Shown here in pieces: positions 9,075-18,256 of a stretch of 48,931 bases of DNA (position 1 is its first letter; each line of letters begins with the position of its first letter). A program made the position numbers and the translations under genes. Origin of the DNA: Pseudobdellovibrionaceae bacterium (lineage in GTDB: Bacteria; Bdellovibrionota; Bdellovibrionia; Bdellovibrionales; Bdellovibrionaceae); contig JABWCN010000034.1 of the NCBI GenBank assembly GCA_013359135.1, positions 1-48,931 on the forward strand, in the 5' to 3' direction. The notes below the pieces were generated by a model. The model was not told where the DNA came from, made no database searches, and was given only the letters and a program-made list of their open reading frames with translations.

Positions 9075-9628
9075 AGACAAATTTAATTATTGTAGCTGCT
9101 CCAAGCGGAGCGGGTAAAAGCAGTTTTATAGAAAAGATTTGCAAGGAGAATGAGCTTCTTGTGGATACGATTACCTATACAACACGAGCTATGCGTTTAG
9201 GGGAGTCACAAGGGCATCCCTATTACTTTGTTCCTGAGGTTGAATTTAAGAAAAAGATTGATGAAGGTTTTTTTGTGGAGTGGGCGATGGTTCATACTCG
9301 GTTTTATGGCACGCCTATGTATCAATTAGAAGAAGCTTGGAAGAATGGTCGTTGCATTATTATGGATGTGGATATTCAGGGGGCTCGAACATTTAGGGAG
9401 AAGTTTTCAACATGTAAGACTATTTTTATTTTGCCACCCTCAATTGATGAATTAAGAAAAAGAATTATTAAACGTGATGGTAAAGTGCCTCAAGATATTG
9501 AAATAAGAATGGAAAATGCAAAAAACGAGATGAAAGAGGCGCCTCATTTTGACTTCCGTTTGGTTAACGATGACTTTGCCACTTCTTATGCTGAATTTAA
9601 AAAAATCGTTGAAAATTTGCTTAGATAG
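9071..9628 (+). CDS. gmk: Guanylate kinase
   Basis: A 185-residue guanylate kinase that phosphorylates GMP to GDP. It has the P-loop [10 protein letters not shown] near the N terminus, the GMP-binding [18 protein letters not shown] segment, and VDIQGARTF. Translation overlaps yicC by four bases. The rpoZ gene follows after 56 bases, reproducing the common gmk-rpoZ pairing. Confidence 0.97.
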   Translation: MKTNLIIVAAPSGAGKSSFIEKICKENELLVDTITYTTRAMRLGESQGHPYYFVPEVEFKKKIDEGFFVEWAMVHTRFYGTPMYQLEEAWKNGRCIIMDVDIQGARTFREKFSTCKTIFILPPSIDELRKRIIKRDGKVPQDIEIRMENAKNEMKEAPHFDFRLVNDDFATSYAEFKKIVENLLR

Positions 9629-9684
9629 CATTATTACTTGAACATTATTATTTGAATGTAGTTGCATTCATATCCGGAGGTTAC

Positions 9685-9924
9685 ATGGCTAGAGTCACAG
9701 TTGAAGATTGTTTAGAGAAGGTTCCAAATCGTTTTGCCCTTGTTTTAATGGTGGCAAAAAGAGCTAAACAATTACTAAAAGGTTCTGAAGCTACTGTGGC
9801 TTTAAAAAGTAATAAGTACATCGTTGCCTCATTAAGAGAAGTTGCAGCTGGCAATGTTGGCTATGAAAGTCATCTTGATAACGCTACTTGTATCAGAGAG
9901 ATTGAAAAAGATCTCAATAAGTAA
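9685..9924 (+). CDS. rpoZ: DNA-directed RNA polymerase omega subunit
   Basis: Omega subunit, 79 residues, starting [20 protein letters not shown], with the conserved ARVTVEDC and RFALV...AKRAKQL core that clamps the beta' subunit. I place the start at 9685 because CCGGAGG lies five bases upstream; an in-frame ATG at 9652 would add 11 residues that are not typical of the family. It is the last gene of the mutL-miaA-yicC-gmk-rpoZ run. Confidence 0.95.
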   Translation: MARVTVEDCLEKVPNRFALVLMVAKRAKQLLKGSEATVALKSNKYIVASLREVAAGNVGYESHLDNATCIREIEKDLNK

Positions 9925-9980
9925 AAAGTATAAGTCAGTAATATCAAATTATCTACTTAGTATTTTAATGCTTTACTAAG

Positions 9981-11087
9981 CTAATTGTGAATTCCATAGG
10001 CTTCGCTTAAGCTTTTTTTGGGAAGAGGCTGCTGGTAGTAGTTCAGATTTCTTTGACTATAAAAAACATCTGGTCTTTTAGGAGGGCGATCTAGCTTTAA
10101 AAAGCGTAGTAGTTTTTCCATATCCATTGTTTTTAACCAGAGTTGAAGATCAGTAAAAAAACCTAAATAAGCGTCACTGTTTCTGGGAAGTGGTAGGCCT
10201 AATTGAATGGGTGAGTACTTTCCAGGTAAGGAGCCCAGTTTATTGGCTTCCGTGATATAGGTTCTTAGATTCATATTGTCAGTTTCTTTGGCGTAGTTCT
10301 CATGCCATTCTCTGGGGCTTAGTAAGCGTGCTTTACCCGTGAGTTTATCTTTAAAAATGGAATCAATAACGGCCCATTTGCCATTATCTAACTTAACCAT
10401 CGTAGCAACATGAAAATCCCACAGGATTCCATCAGATTTCATAGGTCCAACAGCCCATATTTTTTTAATAGCATTTTTACTAACACCTAATTTAAGCAGA
10501 ACTTCGTGGACGTACATAGCTCTTCCAAAACAGTAACCAACGTCTTTAAATAACTCCTTAGCGTTTGGAACTAGGTAATTGTCGTTATGAATTTCAGCCA
10601 CAGTGGGGTGAAAAAATAAAGAGTCTAAAATACGTTCAGCGACCAATGTAGAAACACTATCAATTCGTTTTTTACTGGATAAATTATTTTCTAATAAAAT
10701 AGAATCTTCTTTCTCCAGAAGAGAGAGTGTAGCCTCTGTTAACTCTTGCTTAAGGCGCTGGTCAGAAAGTGTCGATAGATCCAGAAATTTTTCCTTAACT
10801 TCTTTAACAGCAAGAAATTGAGGCTGATTCAAATTTAAGTTAGGAGGTAAATTTGATGAGGTTTTTAAAGCCTCCAATTCCACATTCACAAATGTAAGAA
10901 GATCTTGATCTACTAGGCCTTGAAAATAATCGCTGGGGGAGTTTTTAACTTGTTTGTAGTGACCTAAACAATTGGATTTAGTTGATCTAGAATCAATTCC
11001 TATTAAAGGAGTTGAAATCGCTAATGAGTTTATCGCAAGAGCTGATAAGGATAGATAGAATAGGTAAAATTTAGAGATAATCTTCAT
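9981..11087 (-). CDS. Secreted protein with transglutaminase/protein-glutaminase-like Cys-His-Asp triad
   Basis: A 368-residue protein with a signal peptide (about residues 1-24). A helical region (60-160) precedes a C-terminal domain whose candidate triad is C186 in GYCFGRA, H226 in DFHVATMV and D242 in WAVIDSIF. The spacing and the CFGRA...HVA...W.VID pattern resemble papain-fold transglutaminases and protein-glutamine glutaminases (for example the Chryseobacterium enzyme), in which the N-terminal part acts as a pro-region. An exported deamidase or cross-linking enzyme is therefore plausible; in a predator it could act on prey or on the envelope. Family placement is by motif only. It is transcribed alone, convergent with rpoZ. 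Confidence 0.6.
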   Translation of the reverse strand: MKIISKFYLFYLSLSALAINSLAISTPLIGIDSRSTKSNCLGHYKQVKNSPSDYFQGLVDQDLLTFVNVELEALKTSSNLPPNLNLNQPQFLAVKEVKEKFLDLSTLSDQRLKQELTEATLSLLEKEDSILLENNLSSKKRIDSVSTLVAERILDSLFFHPTVAEIHNDNYLVPNAKELFKDVGYCFGRAMYVHEVLLKLGVSKNAIKKIWAVGPMKSDGILWDFHVATMVKLDNGKWAVIDSIFKDKLTGKARLLSPREWHENYAKETDNMNLRTYITEANKLGSLPGKYSPIQLGLPLPRNSDAYLGFFTDLQLWLKTMDMEKLLRFLKLDRPPKRPDVFYSQRNLNYYQQPLPKKSLSEAYGIHN

Positions 11088-11315
11088 GCTGGGGGCGATC
11101 TTATTCGAATTTTGTCAATAAATCCAAAGCTTCAATAGGTTTATGAATAAAATACTTTTTTGAATTAAATTTAGACAGCTGGACGGGTTGTTGATAGTTC
11201 GCAAAATTCAAAGGAGTTTCAAAGTGAGATAAAGCTACACTTTACTAGTTAATTTTAACTTATTGCAATTTCAAAGCTATCTTATTTGAACTGACTAATA
11301 AGTGTATTACGCAGA

Positions 11316-11338
11316 GGATAAAACTTCAGTTTTTATCC
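11316..11338. repeat. Inverted repeat upstream of the first pseudopilin gene
   Basis: GGATAAAA (11316-11323) and TTTTATCC (11331-11338) form a perfect 8-base inverted repeat with a 7-base centre, 25 bases before the ATG at 11364. A TATAAT hexamer follows at 11354-11359. It could be an operator or a leader hairpin; there is no U-tract to make it a terminator. Confidence 0.4.
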
Positions 11339-11363
11339 AGGCTAAAATACAATTATAATAGAT

Positions 11364-12203
11364 ATGGGAATGAAACGTTTTAAAAATCTTCAACACAGTT
11401 ATTACCCAAGGAATCAGCGAGGTTCTCTTGTAATTCAACTGATGATGGTAAGTGTTGTGGTAACGATCTTTCTTGGTTATTTAATGTCGACGACTCAGCT
11501 CACAAATTTGGCTCAGAAAAATTTTGTAAACAATCTTGAATTGCAAAGTTCGTGGATGTTAGCAAAGCAAGCAATGACGACGGCAGCTACTTGTGGTTGT
11601 CAGCTGAGTGGTAAAACTTTTTCTGTTGCAAGCGCTAGTACTGCAGTTTTAGAGCTAGAAAGATTACGAACTGGATGTTCGTTAGATGCCGATGAAATTA
11701 TCAGAGCTCGTAGTGTTCGTTCCGATGTTGAACCAAATAGTTTTGTTCAGAAAATAACCTTAAGTCATTTTGTTCCTAGAAGTGGTGGTGAGTATACCGC
11801 TGATTTACGAGCGTATTCTGAATCTGCCTCTAATCAAACTATGAAACAGCTTGATCCCATTGAAGTTGTTATTTACACTACAGAGCGTGGGGGAGAGGTA
11901 ACTATTCAGGGATGTGGGGCTAGACCTATCTCTGCTCCTGTGGGGTTGGTTTCATCTTCGCAGGCTGCGGCTTGTAGCTTAAGTTGGTCAGCCTCGACAG
12001 GGCAAGCGCCTCTGATTTATAACGTGAAGTGGTCTCAAACACCTGGTGAAGCCTCTCAGGGGGTTATTGGTTGTTCAACGACTACATCAAATTGTTTAGT
12101 TACTGGTTTGACTCCTGGAGTAAGTTATTACTTTGCATTTCAGGTGGTGAATTCATTTCAGGCCACAGCTTTTTCATCTGAAGTTGCGTGTGTTCCTCTT
12201 TAA
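11364..12203 (+). CDS. Pseudopilin-like protein with one cysteine-rich fibronectin-III-like module
   Basis: A 279-residue protein with a short basic leader, then RGSLVIQLMMVSVVVTIFLG, which resembles a type IV prepilin cleavage site and helix. However, the position equivalent to Glu5 is Gln, as in GspK/PilX-like minor pilins that tip the fibre. The next region has ATCGCQLSGK and ends in IQGCGA, Cys framing shared with the two other pseudopilins in this window. Residues about 189-279 form an Fn3-like module (APVGLV...CSLSWS...CSTTTSNCLVTGL...VACVPL) with four cysteines. The start could be 11364 or 11370; neither has a good ribosome-binding site. It probably shares a transcript with the next pseudopilin gene. 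Confidence 0.68.
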   Translation: MGMKRFKNLQHSYYPRNQRGSLVIQLMMVSVVVTIFLGYLMSTTQLTNLAQKNFVNNLELQSSWMLAKQAMTTAATCGCQLSGKTFSVASASTAVLELERLRTGCSLDADEIIRARSVRSDVEPNSFVQKITLSHFVPRSGGEYTADLRAYSESASNQTMKQLDPIEVVIYTTERGGEVTIQGCGARPISAPVGLVSSSQAAACSLSWSASTGQAPLIYNVKWSQTPGEASQGVIGCSTTTSNCLVTGLTPGVSYYFAFQVVNSFQATAFSSEVACVPL

Positions 12204-12226
12204 AAAATTATTGTGTAAGGGGTTTG

Positions 12227-13654
12227 ATGAAGACTAGAAGAGCGAATATTTTTTTTTATAGAAGCTCAGAGGGTTTCACGTTAATCGAGATACTGGTTTC
12301 TTTGGGGCTTGTTGGTATTATTTCTATGGCAATAGCAGCTCTGTTTCATGTGATGAATGAAGAGCAGAGAAATATAAAAGCACGTATGGAAATGGCGACA
12401 GCTTTGCAGATGGCGCAAGGAGTTTTAGCTCGTACCCAGGATTGTTCATGTCAGTTTCAGGGGAAAAGATTTGATTCTACAAGTGCTAGTTCTTCTGTAG
12501 ATATTGATAGATTTAAACTCAATTGTTTACCTGGAGCACCTGAAGTTTTTCGTAAAACTGGAGTAGGTGGAGTCAGTGGACCTGAGCTTATTGTCGATAG
12601 AATCAGTTTAAGTCAAATCCAAGCGACTGGAAATAGTGAAGAGTTTATTGGGAAGTTTATGGTGACTCCTCTTACTGGAAGTTCAAGCCGCATTCAGAGG
12701 GTTATTCCCTTGAACGTAAGGTTTTATACAGATCCAGCCACGCCGGCTAACTCTAAACGAATAGTTGCTTGTGGCGCTGTTCCTATTTCTGTTCCTGCAA
12801 ATTTAGCTGCTGTTGCTGGAGATGCTAGGTGCTCATTGAGTTGGTCTGAATCTGCAGGAGCCAAGCCGATTGTTTATGTTGTTAAGACCTCGACGACTCC
12901 AGGGGGAGCTTCAACAGGTGGTACTGTGTGTTCCACTCCAGCTAATAATTGTCTTGTGACGGGATTGGCAAATGATGTGGATCACTACTTTTCAATTCAA
13001 GCTGTCAATCAAACGGAGGCTTCAGCATTTGCTACACCGGAAGTTATTTGTCATCCCTTGCAGCCGGTCTCTGCTCCGACACTAATGGTATCAAATACTG
13101 GTACTGCCTGTAATCTTTCATGGGCAAGGCCTGCAGGTTCGCCGACTATCTCGTATACTGTGAAACATTCTGCTGTGGCTGGTGGTTCTGCTACGGGTGT
13201 AGTGGTTTGTTCGACCACAGGTTATTCTTGTGTACACAGTGGGTTACCAGTGAACTCAACCCAGTTTTATTCTTTGATGGCTACAAATCCTGTAAATTCG
13301 GCGCTGTCGGTTGAAGTTGCTTGTTTTGTTCCTTCTCCAACGATTTTAGTGTTACCTGCGATTGTGACAGGGCCAGTTGGTAGACGTTGGGGGATCAATA
13401 CTTTTCTTCCTCCTAATAATGGACGGGTTAATTCAACACAAGCCGTGTTTAATTTTTCCGCCTCGGGAGGGACGGGAAGATACACTTATTCTATAAGAAT
13501 TTTAGCAAGCCATGGAGAAGCGATTTCAATGAATGCGACCACCGGGGTTTTAACTGTAACAGGTGATAGAAATCGTAATAGCAGTTATGAGGTGACGGTG
13601 TCTGATGGTATCACGAGAGCTTCACAAGTAATAAATTTGAATATGTGGTGGTAG
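12227..13654 (+). CDS. Type IV pilin-like protein with two cysteine-rich Fn3-like modules and a C-terminal Ig-like domain
   Basis: I start this 475-residue protein at 12227 (AAGGGG lies just upstream) rather than at an earlier ATG overlapping the previous gene. The prepilin motif EGFTLIEILVSLGLVG has Glu at +5. Then come DCSCQFQGK and IVACGA, matching the Cys framing of the upstream paralogue, and two Fn3-like modules beginning at about 12784 (SVPANL) and 13067 (VSAPTL). Each module has four cysteines (CSLSW or CNLSW, CST, NC or SC, VIC or VAC). A putative Ig-like domain closes the protein (ASGGTGRYTYSI...GVLTVTGDRN). It is a likely surface or pseudopilus component with adhesive modules; the export machinery is not in this window. 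Confidence 0.72.
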   Translation: MKTRRANIFFYRSSEGFTLIEILVSLGLVGIISMAIAALFHVMNEEQRNIKARMEMATALQMAQGVLARTQDCSCQFQGKRFDSTSASSSVDIDRFKLNCLPGAPEVFRKTGVGGVSGPELIVDRISLSQIQATGNSEEFIGKFMVTPLTGSSSRIQRVIPLNVRFYTDPATPANSKRIVACGAVPISVPANLAAVAGDARCSLSWSESAGAKPIVYVVKTSTTPGGASTGGTVCSTPANNCLVTGLANDVDHYFSIQAVNQTEASAFATPEVICHPLQPVSAPTLMVSNTGTACNLSWARPAGSPTISYTVKHSAVAGGSATGVVVCSTTGYSCVHSGLPVNSTQFYSLMATNPVNSALSVEVACFVPSPTILVLPAIVTGPVGRRWGINTFLPPNNGRVNSTQAVFNFSASGGTGRYTYSIRILASHGEAISMNATTGVLTVTGDRNRNSSYEVTVSDGITRASQVINLNMWW

Positions 13655-13671
13655 TTAGTAAAAATATCTGT

Positions 13672-13689
13672 ATCAATTGATTTTATAAT
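13672..13689 (+). promoter_or_regulatory. Possible promoter/operator ahead of the aldehyde dehydrogenase gene
   Basis: A perfect 10-base palindrome ATCAATTGAT (13672-13681) is followed directly by TATAAT (13684-13689), 14 bases before the ATG at 13704. A convincing -35 box is not seen, so a repressor site overlapping the promoter is only a suggestion. Confidence 0.25.
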
Positions 13690-13703
13690 AGTATAAAATT
13701 CAC

Positions 13704-15134
13704 ATGAGTAAGATACCAGGTTTTACAACTCAAAATCCAAGTACAGAAGAATTTTTAAGCGAATACTTTTATGACTCTCCGAAAGCTTTGGAAAATAAAA
13801 TAGAACAATTGAGTAAAGAATTTTCCGTATGGCGTTTGCAAAGTATAGAACAAAGACTAGAGGTTTTGAGTTTAGTTTTGAATAGATTAAAGAAGGAAGA
13901 AAATGAACTCGCCAAGATGATCTCTCTAGAGATGGGAAAACCATTAGCAGAATCCATAGCCGAGGTTAAAAAATGTTATTCTATTTTTGAGTATTACGAA
14001 AGAGTGGCACCGATATTACTTGCTGAAAAAAAAATAAAAACAAGTTATGATAAATCCTTAGTCAGTTTTGAACCTTTGGGAGTAGTTTTAAGTATTATGC
14101 CTTGGAACTATCCTTTGTGGCAGGTTCTACGTTTTGCTGTTCCTGCATGGCTTTCGGGGAATGTGATTCTATTAAAACCTGCGGAAATAACCAGTGAAAC
14201 CAGTTTGATTTTTGAGCGACTTGTAAGGGAAGCTACTGGAAGAAGTCTCGTTCTTAATGTTCAGCTATCGACTACAACCATCGAGGAGTTATACAGCTTG
14301 CCAGACATTAAGGCCGTGACCTTTACAGGAAGTACTGAGGTAGGGCGACGAGTGGGAATGTTAGCTGGAAAAAACTTAAAGAAAAGTGTTCTAGAGCTTG
14401 GTGGCAATGACGCCTATATTTTGGATGAATCAGCCGATATAGAAAAATCGGTGGATTTCTGCCTGAGTGCAAAGTTAGTAAATAATGGTCAAAGTTGTAT
14501 TGCGGCCAAAAGATTTTTTGTTCCTGAAGCTCAAAAGGAAAACTTTTTGGATTTATTTGTCCGCGGATTATTAATAAAAAAAATTGGAGATCCGTTTGCA
14601 TCTGGTGTAGAGTTAGGGCCTTTAGCGCATAAAAGATTTCATTCGCGCGCAGCGCTTCAGGCAAAGAAATTAGAATTACTATTAGATAAAGACAGTTCGC
14701 AGAAAGAACTCTGGGAAAAACTAAAACAAAGAGTATTGCCGGAAAAAGGCTTTTATTATCCACCTCAATGTTTTGTGGTTAATTCAGGTCAAGGATGGAG
14801 TGAAGAGGATTTTTATAAGTCTTTTCAGAGAGAAGAGATTTTTGCTCCAATCGCACTGGTCTATGTATATAATTCAGAAGAAGAGCTTTATCACCGGGTA
14901 AATCAGTCCCCTTATGGTCTGGGGGCTGCATGGTTTGGTGATCCTGAAAAATTTCAAAAAACCCAGGTAGCAAAAAAAATCGATGTCGGTATGTTATCTG
15001 TAAATGAAATGTTAAGATCAGATGCTAGAGTTCCTTTTGGGGGAATCAAAGATTCTGGTTATGGCCGAGAGCTTGGAGAACAAGGATTATTTGAGTTTTG
15101 CAGTGTGCGCACTCTTCATTGGGGAAAGTACTAA
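13704..15134 (+). CDS. NAD(P)-dependent aldehyde dehydrogenase, succinate-semialdehyde dehydrogenase-like
   Basis: A 476-residue ALDH-superfamily enzyme. Visible motifs are MPWNYPLWQ, FTGSTEVGRR, the general base Glu in LELGGNDA, and the catalytic Cys in NNGQSCIAAKRF. Near the C terminus are PFGGIKDSGYGRE and the EIFAPIA-type segment. NNGQSCIAAKRF and the overall similarity place it near the YneI/Sad-type succinate-semialdehyde dehydrogenases, which oxidise the aldehyde to succinate, but related aldehydes are possible. It stands between the pseudopilins and tilS without overlap and may have its own promoter. Confidence 0.9.
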   Translation: MSKIPGFTTQNPSTEEFLSEYFYDSPKALENKIEQLSKEFSVWRLQSIEQRLEVLSLVLNRLKKEENELAKMISLEMGKPLAESIAEVKKCYSIFEYYERVAPILLAEKKIKTSYDKSLVSFEPLGVVLSIMPWNYPLWQVLRFAVPAWLSGNVILLKPAEITSETSLIFERLVREATGRSLVLNVQLSTTTIEELYSLPDIKAVTFTGSTEVGRRVGMLAGKNLKKSVLELGGNDAYILDESADIEKSVDFCLSAKLVNNGQSCIAAKRFFVPEAQKENFLDLFVRGLLIKKIGDPFASGVELGPLAHKRFHSRAALQAKKLELLLDKDSSQKELWEKLKQRVLPEKGFYYPPQCFVVNSGQGWSEEDFYKSFQREEIFAPIALVYVYNSEEELYHRVNQSPYGLGAAWFGDPEKFQKTQVAKKIDVGMLSVNEMLRSDARVPFGGIKDSGYGRELGEQGLFEFCSVRTLHWGKY

Positions 15135-15173
15135 TGAAAAAGAGGAACAGAATGATTGAGTGAGGGTTAGGGT

Positions 15174-16178
15174 ATGATTTCAAAAAAAGCACAAGTTCAT
15201 CTTGAACATGTTATTTTTAATTCTTATAAAACATTTCTACAAAAAGACATAAGTAGCTCTGCTAAATTGGTAGTTGCAGTTTCTGGAGGTAAGGACAGTA
15301 TGGCCTTGCTAAAGGCTATGACTCAGGTGTTTCCAAAGAGTCAGATGGTAGTTGCTCATTTTCATCATGGCGATTTTTTTAACAAAGAGTTCAGGGATCA
15401 AGCGTTGTCTTTGGTTCAAAAATTTTGTACTTCTGAATATTTACTCTTAGAGTATGAAAAAAGTTTGGACTTTTTAAAAAGTGAATCGGATTGTCGTAAG
15501 GCTAGGATGGATTTTTTTTCTCGTCTAATGACGAAACATAATAGTTCCGTATTGGTCTTGGCTCATCACTTGGATGATTGGTTAGAGACACAGTTAATCA
15601 AATTAATTCGAGGCTGTTCCTTTGAAAGTTTGAATCAAAATTTAGAACTTTCCACATTTTTGATTGATGCTGTTAAAATATACAAATGGCGACCTTGGAT
15701 CAGAACTATGCAAAGAGAAATTTTAGAGTATGTTAATGAAAAAAAAATCTCTTTTGTTGAGGATCCGACAAATTCCAAAAAAATCTACTTTAGAAACTGG
15801 TTACGCCAACAATGGTTGCCAGAATTAGAGCAGCATAGAGCTGGTTCCAAAAAGGCATTAGCTTTTTCGTTAATTCACAGTTTAGAGACTTTAAAAGTCA
15901 ATTCTAGGAAAAAACTATTTCCTTGGAATTGGCTTGATTCAAGTATCTCAAGGCTTTTTTGGGAATCTTTGGATTCTCAGAGGCAAAAGCAGTGTTTAGC
16001 TTATTTCTTCTATAAGAAAAAGTTTACGGCTGTGAGGAGAACGCAAATAGAGGAAATAATAAAGCAGCTGGACAAATCAAAAAACGAACACACATTATCT
16101 TTCAAGACTTTTGATGTGGTTGTTAACGCAGAGCGAGTTTCGATCCTTCAGAGAAATACTAAAAGTAGCAGTTCTTAA
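15174..16178 (+). CDS. tilS: tRNA(Ile)-lysidine synthase
   Basis: TilS, 334 residues, converts C34 of tRNA-Ile(CAU) to lysidine so that it reads AUA. The PP-loop ATPase signature AVSGGKDSMALL is near residue 33, followed by AHFHHGDF, LAHHLDDWLETQ and RPWIRTMQREILEYV. The C-terminal part is shorter than the roughly 430-residue E. coli protein, so the far C-terminal domain is reduced. The start at 15174 follows GAGGGTTAGGGT. ftsH follows within 100 bases, the same tilS-ftsH neighbourhood seen in many bacteria. Confidence 0.93.
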   Translation: MISKKAQVHLEHVIFNSYKTFLQKDISSSAKLVVAVSGGKDSMALLKAMTQVFPKSQMVVAHFHHGDFFNKEFRDQALSLVQKFCTSEYLLLEYEKSLDFLKSESDCRKARMDFFSRLMTKHNSSVLVLAHHLDDWLETQLIKLIRGCSFESLNQNLELSTFLIDAVKIYKWRPWIRTMQREILEYVNEKKISFVEDPTNSKKIYFRNWLRQQWLPELEQHRAGSKKALAFSLIHSLETLKVNSRKKLFPWNWLDSSISRLFWESLDSQRQKQCLAYFFYKKKFTAVRRTQIEEIIKQLDKSKNEHTLSFKTFDVVVNAERVSILQRNTKSSSS

Positions 16179-16273
16179 ATTTAGACGAAAAGTATTTAAT
16201 TTTTAAGAACTCAAATTAATTGTATCAAGAAATACGACATAGTGATAGCCTGATACTAGAAGAAAGGAAGTTC

Positions 16274-18232
16274 ATGAAATCTCAAACAAAAGTAGCGGCC
16301 TTCTGGTTTTTAATTGTGATTATTTCCATCATGTTTTTACAGTTTTATCAACAAAAACATGCTAAAACTATTCCCAATTTTAATTACAAAAAGTTTATGA
16401 CAGCTGTTGATGAAGGAAAAGTAAATCCAGATAAGTTGACGATTCATATAGATACAGGTGAGTTTGTAGGAGAAGTAAAACCTGAATTTGAAAAAGAATT
16501 TGATGGTTTGCAATTTTCATTCACTGGAAATCCAGGTGATAAGGCCTACGAAGAGTTAAGAACAAAAGGAATTACTCCTAAATATGAAAGAGGAGATTCA
16601 AACGGTTTCTTGATGAATTTTGTTTCAAGTTGGCTTCCTTTAATTTTAATCGGTGGTTTGTTTTTCTTTATTATGAGACAAATTCAAGTTGGTGGTGGCA
16701 AAGCTATGAGCTTTGGAAAAAGTAGGGCTAAACTTCTAACTGAAAATAAAAATCGAGTTTTATTTAAAGATGTTGCAGGAGTTGATGAAGCCAAAGAAGA
16801 GTTACAAGAGGTTGTGCATTTTCTTAAAGAGCCAAAAAAGTTTTCTCGTCTTGGAGGGCGTATTCCTAAAGGAGTTTTACTTGTAGGTTCTCCAGGGACG
16901 GGTAAAACACTTCTTGCAAGAGCTGTTGCTGGAGAAGCTGGAGTACCATTTTTTTCTATCTCAGGATCTGATTTTGTAGAAATGTTTGTGGGTGTAGGAG
17001 CTTCAAGGGTAAGAGATCTTTTTGAGCAAGGAAAAAAACATGCACCTTGCTTGATATTCATCGATGAGATTGATGCCGTTGGAAGACATCGTGGAGCCGG
17101 AATGGGTGGTGGTCATGATGAGCGAGAGCAAACTCTGAACCAGTTATTGGTAGAGATGGATGGTTTTGAATCTACTGAAGGTGTGATATTGATTGCCGCA
17201 ACTAATAGACCTGATGTGCTTGATCCTGCGTTGCTTAGACCTGGTCGCTTCGATCGTCGAGTGGTGGTGAATAAACCTGACCTTAAAGGGCGTGAGCAGA
17301 TTTTAGGTGTTCACATGAGAAAAACTCCTTTGGGACCCGATGTTGATGCTTCCAAAATCGCAAGGGGGACTCCAGGGTTTAGTGGTGCTGATCTAGAAAA
17401 TTTGGTTAATGAGGCGGCCTTGATTGCAGCCCGTTCTAATAAAAATTATCTTGAAATGGAAGATTTTGAAAAAGCCAAAGATAAAGTCATTATGGGAAGT
17501 GAGCGAAAGTCCATGGTGATTAGTGATGAGGATAAAAAAGTAACTGCCTATCACGAGGCAGGCCATACTTTGGTGGGAAAAAAACTACAAGGTATAGATC
17601 CGATTCATAAGGTGACTATCATACCTAGAGGAATGGCACTAGGGGTGACTCAGACACTACCAGAAAAAGAAAGTTTAAACTTAACAAAGAACAAAGCTGA
17701 AAACATGATTGCCTTCCTATTTGGGGGACGAGCTGCTGAGGAAATTATCTTCCAAGATATTACAACTGGGGCAGGTAATGATATTGAAAGAGCTACTGAC
17801 ATTGCAAGACGAATGGTTTGTGAATGGGGTATGAGTACGAAGCTGGGGCCTCAAGCTTATGAGAAGTCTGAAGGGCCAGTTTTCTTAGGATTACAATATG
17901 GTCAAAAGACAAAAGACTACTCTGATTCAAAAGCGCAAGAGATTGATGCGGAAGTATCAAGAATTATTTCAGAGGGTTATATCAAAGCTGTTGATATTTT
18001 AAAAACTAATAAAGAGGCGTTAGACAAGTTAGCACAAGCTTTACTTGAATTTGAAACTATAGATGGGCCAGAGGTTGAGATGTTGGTTAATGGCGCTGAT
18101 GTCAAAGAGATTGAAAAAATCAGAGGGAATAAAAAAGAAGCTTCACAGGCAGCCTATATTACAGACAGCAATAAAAAACCATCACAAGGTGGTAGTGACC
18201 CTGTTGGTAATCCTGGGCCTGTTTCTATATAA
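16274..18232 (+). CDS. ftsH: ATP-dependent zinc metalloprotease FtsH
   Basis: FtsH, 652 residues from the ATG at 16274, chosen because AAAGGAAG stands just upstream; a TTG at 16220 would add 18 atypical residues. Two membrane helices flank a periplasmic domain (about residues 8-26 and 115-133). The AAA module has Walker A GSPGTGKT (205-212), where Ser replaces the usual Pro, then LIFIDEIDA and the second region of homology [13 protein letters not shown]. The zinc site HEAGH is at 427-431. It degrades short-lived and damaged membrane proteins as a hexamer, and in many Gram-negative bacteria also controls LPS synthesis. The C-terminal tail is low-complexity and Lys/Ser/Gly-rich. Confidence 0.97.
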   Translation: MKSQTKVAAFWFLIVIISIMFLQFYQQKHAKTIPNFNYKKFMTAVDEGKVNPDKLTIHIDTGEFVGEVKPEFEKEFDGLQFSFTGNPGDKAYEELRTKGITPKYERGDSNGFLMNFVSSWLPLILIGGLFFFIMRQIQVGGGKAMSFGKSRAKLLTENKNRVLFKDVAGVDEAKEELQEVVHFLKEPKKFSRLGGRIPKGVLLVGSPGTGKTLLARAVAGEAGVPFFSISGSDFVEMFVGVGASRVRDLFEQGKKHAPCLIFIDEIDAVGRHRGAGMGGGHDEREQTLNQLLVEMDGFESTEGVILIAATNRPDVLDPALLRPGRFDRRVVVNKPDLKGREQILGVHMRKTPLGPDVDASKIARGTPGFSGADLENLVNEAALIAARSNKNYLEMEDFEKAKDKVIMGSERKSMVISDEDKKVTAYHEAGHTLVGKKLQGIDPIHKVTIIPRGMALGVTQTLPEKESLNLTKNKAENMIAFLFGGRAAEEIIFQDITTGAGNDIERATDIARRMVCEWGMSTKLGPQAYEKSEGPVFLGLQYGQKTKDYSDSKAQEIDAEVSRIISEGYIKAVDILKTNKEALDKLAQALLEFETIDGPEVEMLVNGADVKEIEKIRGNKKEASQAAYITDSNKKPSQGGSDPVGNPGPVSI

Positions 18233-18256
18233 TCCTAGCTTGTTGGAGAATGATCA

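Noticed and set aside
9956-9980. Hairpin CTTAGTA/TACTAAG between rpoZ and the convergent gene as a terminator
   Set aside because: Only seven A/T-rich pairs with an 11-base loop and no U-tract on either strand.
13120-13485. Short frames on both strands in the Fn3-rich pseudopilin
   Set aside because: They overlap a well-supported coding sequence and have no start signals; Cys/Trp-rich shadows of Fn3 codons.
14323-14973. Minus-strand frames opposite the aldehyde dehydrogenase
   Set aside because: The plus strand has intact catalytic motifs throughout; the antisense frames show no domain or start signal.
16684-17061. A 125-codon minus-strand frame opposite ftsH
   Set aside because: It is antisense to the conserved AAA domain of ftsH, which constrains the codons and opens the reverse frame.
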